This document shows, one piece after another, positions 1 through 5,200 of a stretch of DNA of 5,200 bases (position 1 is its first letter; the number at the start of each line of letters is the position of its first letter). The notes beneath the pieces were generated by a model, which was not told the DNA's origin, made no database searches, and worked only from the letters and a program-made list of their open reading frames with translations. The position numbers and the translations under genes are program-made. This DNA is from Actinomycetes bacterium (lineage in GTDB: Bacteria; Actinomycetota; Actinomycetes; Propionibacteriales; Propionibacteriaceae): NCBI GenBank assembly GCA_023387135.1, contig JAEWIK010000376.1:1-5200 (forward strand). Reading direction: 5' to 3'.

Positions 1-1110
1 CTCGCCCTGGGGGGGTGCACGCTGGGACAGGGCAGCCGGTCGACCCCCCCGGGAGGACCGGCCGGCGGGAGCACGCCTCCCCCCACCCCGCAGCCCTCCG
101 GCACCACCCCGTCGGTGCCGGTCGACACCACTCCACGCTGGCCGCTGACCGGCGTTCCGCTGGCGGCGGGCGAGGAGACGAAGGCCGCCCACGCCGCCGT
201 CGCCGTCAAGGTCCCTGTCGAGAAGCGGTCGTTCCCGCAGAGCGGCGTGCAGGACGCCGACCTGGTCTTCGTGGAGGCTCAGGGCGACTCCTATGACATC
301 ACCCGGCTGTGCGCCGTCTTCCACAGCACGTTCCCCAAGGACGGCGCCAACCCTGTCAGGTCCACGCGTCCCGTCGACGTCGCGCTGCTCTCGCCCATCA
401 ACCCTGTGCTGGCCTGCACCGGCGCCGTGAAGTGGGTGCTGAAGTACGTCAACAAGAACAAGTCGCACATCGAACTGCGCGAGAAGTACGGCGACACCAG
501 CGACCGCTGGAAGTACCAGCCGGCCCGCGGCGGCTGGCTCAAGGGCGGCGCCATGCCCGACAAGTCGGTGGTCGCGATGCCTGCCGCGCTGTCGAGGGAC
601 GCGAAGATCTCCAAGGACACCGTCCCGCCGGTCTACCTTCCCTACACCCTGCCCGACGAGCAGCCCTCCAGCGCGTCGGGCACCGCGGCCAAGCAGGTCA
701 CCGTGACGTTCAAGGGCCAGGGCACCGAGTACCACCGCTGGACCTGGGACGCCAAGGACGAGCGCTGGGTAGCCTCCATCAGGTTCCAGGAGAGCAGCCA
801 GTGGTACGACTGGAAGACCCGCGAGGGCAAGCGCGTCGGCGCCGACAACGTCATGGTGCTGTTCTGCGCCTGGAAGATGGGCGTCCTCAAGGGCTACTCC
901 GGTCACGCCGAGCCGATCTACTCGATCATCGACGGCGGCGACAAGTTCCTGTACTTCCACGACGGCAAGCAGGTCTCCGGGACGTGGAAGAAGGGTGGTC
1001 TCACCGACAGGTTCGAGTTCACCCTCGATGACGGGACGCCGCTGAAGCTGGCGCCGGGCAAGACGTGGATCCTGATGCCGAACCACAACGCCCCGGTCAA
1101 GATCGCCTGA
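1..1110 (+). CDS. DUF3048 (YerB-like) lipoprotein, 5' end missing
   Basis: The frame is open from the first base, giving 369 visible residues and a TGA stop. The first codons read LALGGC, the end of a lipoprotein signal peptide, with the lipidated Cys at residue 6 (bases 16-18). The true start therefore lies left of the window, and the GTG at 115 is only an internal codon. A Pro/Ser/Thr/Gly-rich tether follows (about residues 7-45). Next comes an N-terminal DUF3048 domain: WPLTG near 47, PQSG at 79-82 followed by ADLVFVE, and VRSTRPVD at 119-126. A C-terminal DUF3048 domain spans about 230-365, with NVMV at 283, GTWKK around 327-331 and PGKTWIL at 352-358. The protein is predicted to be anchored on the outer face of the membrane. 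The biochemical role of DUF3048/YerB proteins is not known. It is separated from the vWA gene by 102 bases that contain a possible promoter, so co-transcription is not required. The family call is from remembered motifs. Confidence 0.85.
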   Translation, partial: LALGGCTLGQGSRSTPPGGPAGGSTPPPTPQPSGTTPSVPVDTTPRWPLTGVPLAAGEETKAAHAAVAVKVPVEKRSFPQSGVQDADLVFVEAQGDSYDITRLCAVFHSTFPKDGANPVRSTRPVDVALLSPINPVLACTGAVKWVLKYVNKNKSHIELREKYGDTSDRWKYQPARGGWLKGGAMPDKSVVAMPAALSRDAKISKDTVPPVYLPYTLPDEQPSSASGTAAKQVTVTFKGQGTEYHRWTWDAKDERWVASIRFQESSQWYDWKTREGKRVGADNVMVLFCAWKMGVLKGYSGHAEPIYSIIDGGDKFLYFHDGKQVSGTWKKGGLTDRFEFTLDDGTPLKLAPGKTWILMPNHNAPVKIA

Positions 1111-1155
1111 TCCGCTGCCTGGAGCCTCCCAGATCCTCGCCGAACCCCCCGGGGC

Positions 1156-1161
1156 TAGGCT
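1156..1161 (+). promoter_or_regulatory. Possible -10 box for the vWA-FHA operon
   Basis: TAGGCT fits the TAnnnT pattern of actinobacterial housekeeping promoters and lies 52 bases before the ATG at 1213. Transcription would begin near 1167-1169, giving a leader of about 45 bases. No good -35 is visible: the sequence 17 bases upstream is ATCCTC. The surrounding bases (GGGGCTAnnCTTG, 1151-1163) recur at the helicase promoter candidate, which adds some support. Confidence 0.4.
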
Positions 1162-1193
1162 TGTGCAAGTTCGAGAGCCGTCGTCAACGTGCC

Positions 1194-1202
1194 GGAGAGG
1201 GG
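1194..1202 (+). promoter_or_regulatory. Ribosome binding site that selects the ATG at 1213
   Basis: GGAGAGGGG ends 10 bases before the ATG at 1213. The alternative in-frame GTG at 1189 lies upstream of this site and has only a weak GAGAG about 12 bases before it. Starting at 1213 gives an N-terminus MAEF...VYQNEYLP, which matches what I recall of the family. The eight extra codons from 1189 look like untranslated leader. Confidence 0.6.
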
Positions 1203-1212
1203 TCACGCAGCC

Positions 1213-2493
1213 ATGGCTGAGTTCACGTCCGCTGTCTACCAGAACGAGTACCTGCCGGACGGGGGCACCGACGTCAACGCGATAGTGACGATCTCGTGCA
1301 CGGGTGCCGGCTCGGCCGGCCAGACCGGGAGCGGCGACGCGGGCGAGATCATCATCGTCGACACGTCGGGCTCGATGGGCCAGTCGAACATGAACGCCGC
1401 CAAGCAGGCGGCCATGGCCGCCCTCGAGTACATCCTCGACGGCACCTACTTCGCCGTCGTGGCAGGCAACCACAAGGCCTACCTCGCCTATCCGATGGTG
1501 CAGACGGGCGCCGGCATGGTCCGCATGGACGCCAGGACGAGGGCCGAGGCCCGCCGGGCCATCAGCTTCTTCAGGGCGGAGGGCGGCACCGCCATGGGCA
1601 CCTGGCTGAACCTCGCCAAGGCGCTCTTCGCCTCCGTCGGCCCGCTCGCCAACAAGCACGCCATCCTGCTGACCGACGGCGAGAACCACAACGAGACCCA
1701 GGCCCAGCTCGATTCGGCCATCGCCAACTGCGTGGGCTCGTTCCAGGTGGACGCGCGCGGCGTCGGGGTCGACTGGAAGGTCGCCGAGATCCGCAAGATC
1801 GCCCAGGCGCTGCTGGGCACCGTCGACATCATCCCGAACCCCACCCAGCTCGGCCAGGTGTTCGCCGACCTGATGCGCAGGTCGATGTCCCGCGGCGTGT
1901 CCAACGCCGAACTCAGGGTGTGGATCCCGCAGGGCGCGCAGGTCCAGTTCGTCAGGCAGGTGTCCCCCACCGTCGAGGACCTCACCCACCGCGGCACCCC
2001 CGTCAACCAGCTCACGATGAGCTACCCCACCGGTTCGTGGGGCGACGAGGAGCGCGACTACCACGTCGCCATCAGGCTGGCGGCGAAGACCGTCGGACAG
2101 GAGCAGTTGGCGGCCCGCGTCCAGCTCGCCGTCGGCAACGAACTGCTGACCCAGGGGCTGGTGAAGGCGAAGTGGTCGGCCGACACCAACCTGACCGCGC
2201 AGATCAACCCGGAGGTCGCTCACTACACGGGCCAGACCGAACTCGCCCAGGTCATCCAGGAGGGGCTCGCCGCCGCGGAGACCGGTGACGACGCGACGGC
2301 GACCACCAAGCTCGGCAGGGCGGTCCAGCTCGCCACCGAGACGGGAAACGCCGAGGCGACCGCGAAGCTCCGGAAAGTGGTCGACATAGCTGACGCCCGG
2401 ACGGGTACGGTTCGATTGAAGAAGACGGTGGACAAGGCCGACGTCATGGCCCTCGACACCGCATCGACGAAGACGACACGAATCAGGGGCTGA
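1213..2493 (+). CDS. vWA domain protein with intact MIDAS site
   Basis: This is a 426-residue protein with no signal peptide or membrane segment, so it should be cytoplasmic. After an N-terminal strand region (VYQNEYLP at 8-15) and a Gly/Ser-rich loop (about 30-44), a von Willebrand A fold begins. All three MIDAS elements are present: DTSGS at 50-54, Thr126 in GGTAMG, and Asp155 in LLTDGE. It should therefore bind Mg2+ and, through it, a partner protein. A beta-rich region follows (about 230-330, including YPTGSWGDEERDYH). A helical tail starts at HYTGQTEL (337) and includes KLGRAVQLA, and the protein ends in STKTTRIRG. The overall layout matches a family I recall from Streptomyces and relatives, encoded beside zinc-ribbon FHA genes and often near Ser/Thr kinase and PP2C genes. 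Here the FHA gene starts one base after the stop, implying coupled translation. A role in phospho-signalling is inferred; the exact function is not known. Confidence 0.9.
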   Translation: MAEFTSAVYQNEYLPDGGTDVNAIVTISCTGAGSAGQTGSGDAGEIIIVDTSGSMGQSNMNAAKQAAMAALEYILDGTYFAVVAGNHKAYLAYPMVQTGAGMVRMDARTRAEARRAISFFRAEGGTAMGTWLNLAKALFASVGPLANKHAILLTDGENHNETQAQLDSAIANCVGSFQVDARGVGVDWKVAEIRKIAQALLGTVDIIPNPTQLGQVFADLMRRSMSRGVSNAELRVWIPQGAQVQFVRQVSPTVEDLTHRGTPVNQLTMSYPTGSWGDEERDYHVAIRLAAKTVGQEQLAARVQLAVGNELLTQGLVKAKWSADTNLTAQINPEVAHYTGQTELAQVIQEGLAAAETGDDATATTKLGRAVQLATETGNAEATAKLRKVVDIADARTGTVRLKKTVDKADVMALDTASTKTTRIRG

Positions 2494-2494
2494 C

Positions 2495-3322
2495 ATGCCG
2501 ATCTGTCCAGCAGGACACAACAGCGTCGCTACCGACTTCTGTGACACCTGCGGCCTGCCCATCACCGAGCCGGCCGCTGCCCCGCAGCCCAGCGCCGAGC
2601 CCGAGCCGTTGCAGGCGCCCGCCGCGTTGGTGTGCCCCCAGTGCGGCACCCCCAACGTGCAGGACGCCCTGTTCTGCGAGGCCTGCGGGCACGACTTCAT
2701 CGGCGGTGCCTCGGTCTCGCAGGAGGACGCCCCCGCCGCCGACGGCTCGCAGCCCGAGGCAGCGGACGCCGACGCCTCCGACGCCGGAGCTCCCCAGCCC
2801 CTGCCCCAGGCGGTGCCGGTCCAGCCGGTGGACGAGCCCGCGGCCGAGCCGGCCGCCGAGGGAGTGAGCTCGCCGCAGGAGGGCGAGTCCCGTCCGCGCG
2901 TGGAATGGGTCGCCGAGCTGTGGATCGATCCCGACTGGTACGCGGCGCAGGGTTCGACCGACCCACTGCCCTCGCCCGGGCTGCCCGACATCGTCCCGCT
3001 GGTCAAGCAGAGCAACCTCATCGGGCGCATCTCGCGCAGCCGCAACATCTTCCCCGAGATCGACTGCGAGCTCGACAACGGCACCAGCCGCAGGCACGCC
3101 CGGCTGTCCACCGACGGTTCCCGCTGGTGGATCGAGGACCTCGACTCGGCGAACGGCACCTTCGTCGGTTCCGCCGCCGGACCGCTGCCCGCCATGCCCA
3201 TCCCGCGCGGGCGCACGGAACTCGGCCCCGACCAGCGGATCTACGTCGGCGCCTGGACGCGCATCGTGATCCGCCGCGCCACCGGAGACGAGCAGGCCGC
3301 CTTCGCGGGCGAGCCGATCTGA
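2495..3322 (+). CDS. Double zinc-ribbon, FHA domain protein
   Basis: This is a 275-residue, probably cytoplasmic protein that starts one base after the vWA stop. AGGGG at 2485-2489 serves as its ribosome site inside the end of the upstream gene. Ribbon 1 has probable ligands C4, H8, C16 and C19 (CPAGH...CDTCG). Ribbon 2 has C47, C50, C61 and C64 (CPQCG...CEACG). An acidic Pro/Ala-rich linker, probably disordered, covers about 71-135. A short conserved-looking segment (VEWVAELWIDPDWY, 136-149) leads into a C-terminal FHA domain at about 165-262. The phosphothreonine-binding residues expected of FHA domains are present: G177-R178, S198-R199-R200-H201, and N220-G221 in SANGTF. It should bind a phosphothreonine peptide, with the ribbons perhaps mediating protein or nucleic-acid contacts. 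Unlike mycobacterial GarA, it has no visible N-terminal ETTS-like phosphorylation motif. The partner kinase is not in the window. The domain calls are firm; the signalling role is inferred from context. Confidence 0.92.
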   Translation: MPICPAGHNSVATDFCDTCGLPITEPAAAPQPSAEPEPLQAPAALVCPQCGTPNVQDALFCEACGHDFIGGASVSQEDAPAADGSQPEAADADASDAGAPQPLPQAVPVQPVDEPAAEPAAEGVSSPQEGESRPRVEWVAELWIDPDWYAAQGSTDPLPSPGLPDIVPLVKQSNLIGRISRSRNIFPEIDCELDNGTSRRHARLSTDGSRWWIEDLDSANGTFVGSAAGPLPAMPIPRGRTELGPDQRIYVGAWTRIVIRRATGDEQAAFAGEPI

Positions 3323-3339
3323 GACCCGCCCGACGGGTT
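3323..3339 (+). terminator. Weak hairpin after the FHA gene
   Basis: ACCCG (3324-3328) can pair with CGGGT (3334-3338) around a five-base loop, and a G-U pair can extend the stem by one. It begins directly after the FHA stop, where the vWA-FHA unit should end. The stem is short and there is no T-run, so it may be a weak terminator, an mRNA 3' end structure, or chance in GC-rich DNA. Confidence 0.25.
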
Positions 3340-3382
3340 CCGCTGTCGGCGTACTGGCTCGGATAGTGGGGTGTGCCGTGGG

Positions 3383-3388
3383 TAGATT
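3383..3388 (+). promoter_or_regulatory. Possible -10 box for the DUF3107 gene
   Basis: TAGATT fits TAnnnT and lies 24 bases before the GTG start, which would give a leader of roughly 18 bases carrying the Shine-Dalgarno. A TG pair sits two bases upstream of the hexamer, slightly off the extended -10 position. No convincing -35 is present. Confidence 0.4.
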
Positions 3389-3399
3389 GGCGGCACTAC

Positions 3400-3407
3400 A
3401 AAGGAGG
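3400..3407 (+). promoter_or_regulatory. Strong Shine-Dalgarno for the DUF3107 gene
   Basis: AAAGGAGG is close to a perfect complement of the 16S rRNA 3' end and lies five bases before GTG at 3413. It fixes the GTG as the start and rules out the overlapping longer reading frame that begins at 3373. It is the strongest ribosome site in the window and suggests a well-translated small protein. Confidence 0.85.
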
Positions 3408-3412
3408 ATCCA

Positions 3413-3637
3413 GTGGAGATCAAGGTCGGAATCCAGCACGTCGCACGCGAGATCACAGTCGAGTCCGCGGCCACGGCGGCGGAGATCGAGAAGGAACTCC
3501 TCAAGGCACTCTCCGACGAGACCATCCTGACCCTCACCGACGCCAAGGGCCGCAAGGTGCTCATCCCCGTCGACAAGATCGCCTACGTGGATCTCGGCCA
3601 GGAGCACGTCCGGCCGGTCGGCTTCGGCACCTCGTAG
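3413..3637 (+). CDS. DUF3107 small protein, Rv3208A (TB9.4)-like
   Basis: This is a 74-residue protein starting at GTG and ending in TAG. There is no signal peptide or membrane segment. The sequence pattern (MEIKVGIQHVARE at the start, a helix rich in Ala, Glu and Lys at about 20-35, LTDAKGRKVLIP at 41-52, then DKIAYVDLG and a C-terminal VGFG) matches actinobacterial DUF3107, whose mycobacterial member is Rv3208A/TB9.4. The family has no established function that I know of. The alternating strand-helix-strand pattern suggests a compact alpha/beta fold. As I recall, the M. tuberculosis homologue lies close to rhlE, so the proximity to the DEAD-box gene here looks conserved. The 90-base gap from the FHA gene with its own -10 candidate suggests a separate transcript. 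The family assignment is from memory of conserved motifs. Confidence 0.87.
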   Translation: MEIKVGIQHVAREITVESAATAAEIEKELLKALSDETILTLTDAKGRKVLIPVDKIAYVDLGQEHVRPVGFGTS

Positions 3638-3646
3638 TCAGGGGGC

Positions 3647-3652
3647 TACACT
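3647..3652 (+). promoter_or_regulatory. Possible -10 box for the DEAD-box helicase gene
   Basis: TACACT is a good TAnnnT hexamer, placed ten bases after the DUF3107 stop. With an 18-base spacer the -35 would be TTCGGC (3623-3628), which is weak and lies within the DUF3107 coding end. Transcription would begin near 3659-3662, giving a 5' leader of about 95 bases. The wider context GGGGCTAnnCTTG (3642-3654) is the same as at 1151-1163. Confidence 0.45.
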
Positions 3653-3661
3653 TGGGCCGGT

Positions 3662-3741
3662 ACGCACCCCAGTAGTGCGTCCCCGCCGCGATCGAGCGCC
3701 CGCGCTGCCGGCGGGTTGCTCGCTCCCAGCGTGATCGCTGG
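3662..3741 (+). promoter_or_regulatory. Inverted repeats in the helicase leader
   Basis: Three hairpins can be drawn one after another. First, ACGCAC (3662-3667) pairs perfectly with GTGCGT (3675-3680) around seven bases. Second, GAGC-G-CCCGC (3694-3703) pairs with GCGGG-TT-GCTC (3711-3721), a nine-pair stem with a small internal bulge. Third, CCAGCG (3726-3731) pairs perfectly with CGCTGG (3736-3741) around TGAT, ending 13 bases before the ATG. None is followed by a T-run, so simple terminators are unlikely. They could form a structured 5' leader affecting translation or stability of the helicase mRNA. Some pairing is expected by chance at this base composition. Confidence 0.4.
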
Positions 3742-3754
3742 CATACGAAAAGGC

Positions 3755-5200
3755 ATGGCCCTGAACACTGATGTAACCGAGTCCGCCGTCATGGCGGACG
3801 AGAACCACACCTTCGCAGACCTCGGCGTCGTCGAGCCGATCGCCGAGGCACTCGCCGCGGTCGGCATCGTCCACCCGTTCCCGATCCAGAGCCTCGCGAT
3901 CCCGATCGCGCTCGCAGGCACCGACATGATCGGCCAGGCCCGCACCGGCACCGGCAAGACCCTCGCCTTCGGCGTCAGCCTGCTGCAGCGCATCGTCATC
4001 AAGGGCGATCCCGACTTCGACGACATGCCCATCAAGGACCTCCCGCAGGCGCTCGTCATGTGCCCCACCCGCGAGCTCGCGCTCCAGGTCGCCCGCGACA
4101 TCGAGGTCGCCTCGAAGGTCCGCAAGGCCCGCGTGCTCACCGTCTACGGCGGCGTCGGCTACGAGCCCCAGCTCGACGCGCTGGCGGACGGCGTCGACGT
4201 CGTCGTCGGCACCCCCGGCCGCCTGCTCGACCTCGTGCAGCGCCGCAACCTCGACCTCTCGCACGTCAAGGTGCTCGTCCTCGACGAGGCCGACGAGATG
4301 CTCGACCTCGGCTTCCTGCCGGACGTCGAGCGGCTCATCTCGAAGACGCCGCGCTCCCGCCAGACGATGCTGTTCTCGGCCACCATGCCCGCCGCCGTCG
4401 TGGCGCTCGCGCGCATGCACCTCAGCCAGCCTGTCAACGTCCGCGCCGAGACCCACGACGCGCAACTGACTGTCCCCGACACCACGCAGTTCGCCTACCA
4501 GGCACACGACCTCGACAAGCCCGAGATCGTCGGACGCGTCCTGCAGGCCGACGGCCGCGGCAGGACGATCATCTTCACCCGCACGAAGCGGTCGGCGCAG
4601 CGGCTCGCCGACGACCTGGTGGACAGGGGCTTCAAGGCGACGACCATCCACGGCGACCTCGCCCAGGTGGCACGCGAGAAGGCACTGAAGAAGTTCCGCG
4701 AGGGCAGCGTCGACGTGCTGGTCGCCACCGACGTCGCGGCACGCGGCATCGACATCACCGATGTCACCCACGTCATCAACTACGAGTGCCCCGACGACGA
4801 GAAGACCTACGTCCACAGGATCGGGCGCACCGGGCGCGCCGGCGCCAAGGGCGTGGCGATCACGCTCGTCGACTGGGCCGACATCACGCGCTGGCGGGTC
4901 ATCAACAAGGCGCTCGACCTGCCGTTCGGGGAGATCTCCGAGACCTACTCCACCTCGCCGCACCTCTACTCCGACCTCGGCATTCCCGAGGGCACGAGGG
5001 GACGGCTGAAGGACGCCGAGCCCCGCGAGCCGCGTCCGCCGCGCGACCGCCAGCCCCGCGACCGCCAATCCGGCGACAGGAAGTCGCGGGAGCGCACTCC
5101 GCGCGACGCCGCGTCGAAGGGCGAGTCCGGCACCGACGAGCCGCAGCGTTCGCGCCGCTCGCGCAGCCGCCGTCGCACGCGCAACGGGGAGCCCGTGGAG
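3755..5200 (+). CDS. rhlE: RhlE-like DEAD-box RNA helicase, 3' end missing
   Basis: The frame runs 482 codons without a stop to the right edge. It encodes an ATP-dependent RNA helicase, probably acting in RNA remodelling, ribosome assembly or RNA decay. All the main motifs I checked are intact: Q motif (F20 to Q45), motif I ARTGTGKT (62-69), PTREL (104-108), TPGR (153-156), DEAD (177-180), SAT (208-210), IIFTRTK (272-278), ATDVAARGID (324-333) and HRIGRTGR (354-361). After about residue 415 the protein becomes a charged, Arg/Pro/Ser-rich, probably disordered tail typical of RNA-binding extensions. The ATG at 3755 gives MALNTDVTES. Its only ribosome site, AAAAGG, is one base away, which is too close, so the ATG at 3791 (residue 13) is an alternative; both lie before the Q motif. 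The frame is also open back to the DUF3107 stop, but no better start is seen. Subfamily assignment to RhlE rather than DeaD or CshA is likely, by similarity to mycobacterial Rv3211. Confidence 0.93.
   Translation, partial: MALNTDVTESAVMADENHTFADLGVVEPIAEALAAVGIVHPFPIQSLAIPIALAGTDMIGQARTGTGKTLAFGVSLLQRIVIKGDPDFDDMPIKDLPQALVMCPTRELALQVARDIEVASKVRKARVLTVYGGVGYEPQLDALADGVDVVVGTPGRLLDLVQRRNLDLSHVKVLVLDEADEMLDLGFLPDVERLISKTPRSRQTMLFSATMPAAVVALARMHLSQPVNVRAETHDAQLTVPDTTQFAYQAHDLDKPEIVGRVLQADGRGRTIIFTRTKRSAQRLADDLVDRGFKATTIHGDLAQVAREKALKKFREGSVDVLVATDVAARGIDITDVTHVINYECPDDEKTYVHRIGRTGRAGAKGVAITLVDWADITRWRVINKALDLPFGEISETYSTSPHLYSDLGIPEGTRGRLKDAEPREPRPPRDRQPRDRQSGDRKSRERTPRDAASKGESGTDEPQRSRRSRSRRRTRNGEPVE
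5042..5067 (+). repeat. Short tandem repeat in the helicase tail
   Basis: An 11-base unit, CGCGACCGCCA, occurs at 5042-5052 and again at 5057-5067 with a 15-base period. It encodes two copies of PRDRQ (residues 429-438), followed by a decayed third copy (SGDRKS). It lies in the disordered basic tail, where such in-frame expansions are common, and probably reflects local slippage. Confidence 0.6.

Noticed and set aside
115..1110. GTG at 115 as the start of the DUF3048 gene
   Set aside because: The frame is open to base 1 and encodes a lipobox and linker upstream, so this GTG is an internal Val codon of a gene that starts outside the window.
1111..1155. Terminator after the DUF3048 gene
   Set aside because: Only a four-pair CTGG/CCAG stem (1119-1132) and a C-run followed by a G-run with no loop are visible, with no T-run. 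I see no supportable terminator.
1296..2288. Plus-strand 330-codon frame inside the vWA gene
   Set aside because: Its translation is Arg/Gly/His/Pro-rich and overlaps the vWA gene throughout, where the MIDAS motifs identify the real frame.
2483..3607. Long minus-strand open frame (374 codons) across the FHA and DUF3107 genes
   Set aside because: It spans two well-supported plus-strand genes and the gap between them, and its translation is repetitive and Gly/Val/Arg-rich, as expected from third-position GC bias.
3373..3675. A 100-codon frame overlapping the DUF3107 gene
   Set aside because: The Shine-Dalgarno at 3400-3407 points to GTG 3413 in a different frame, and only that frame gives the recognisable DUF3107 sequence.
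3771..3776. ATGTAA start-stop element within the helicase 5' coding region
   Set aside because: It is out of frame, has no ribosome site of its own, and a six-base coincidence is expected by chance.
3638..5068. Long minus-strand open frame (476 codons) opposite the helicase
   Set aside because: It is a shadow of the GC-biased helicase codons. The plus strand has a full set of DEAD-box motifs, and the minus translation is low-complexity Val/Asp/Glu/Arg-rich with no recognisable domain.
1..5200. Defence island, CRISPR array, insertion sequence or prophage
   Set aside because: There are no spaced repeats, transposase or integrase motifs, terminal inverted repeats, or shift in base composition. 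All genes have familiar chromosomal families and one direction.

Overview
The window is very GC-rich, with G or C at most third codon positions, TAnnnT-type -10 boxes and strong GGAGG-type ribosome sites. This points to a high-GC actinobacterium. The families present (a zinc-ribbon FHA protein, a vWA protein with the TGQ/KLGRAVQLA-type tail, DUF3107, and an RhlE-like DEAD-box helicase) are typical of Actinomycetota. A member of the Propionibacteriales is a reasonable guess, but the sequence alone does not fix the genus.

All five recognised genes lie on the + strand. (1) 1-1110: the 3' part of a DUF3048 (YerB-like) lipoprotein. Its signal-peptide start is off the left edge, but the lipobox cysteine is visible. 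(2) 1213-2493: a von Willebrand factor A protein with an intact MIDAS metal site. (3) 2495-3322: an FHA protein with two N-terminal zinc ribbons, one base after the vWA stop, so the two almost certainly form an operon. (4) 3413-3637: a small DUF3107 protein related to mycobacterial Rv3208A (TB9.4), starting at GTG behind a near-perfect Shine-Dalgarno. (5) 3755-5200: an RhlE-like DEAD-box RNA helicase that is still open at the right edge.

The vWA and FHA genes look like the core of an actinobacterial phospho-signalling module. In other actinobacteria, relatives of these two genes are often found near a Ser/Thr kinase and a PP2C phosphatase; neither is present here. The FHA protein would read phosphothreonine, and the vWA protein would supply a metal-dependent protein-binding surface. 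DUF3107 and the helicase probably belong to a separate RNA-related or housekeeping neighbourhood, each with its own promoter. The 117-base gap before the helicase contains several inverted repeats and could be a structured mRNA leader.

No stretch longer than about 120 bases is without a gene. I saw no tRNA, rRNA, CRISPR array, insertion sequence or phage signature. I did not find a clearly novel defence or mobile system. The most interesting leads are the vWA-FHA pair with a possible phosphothreonine ligand at the vWA C-terminus, and the helicase leader.
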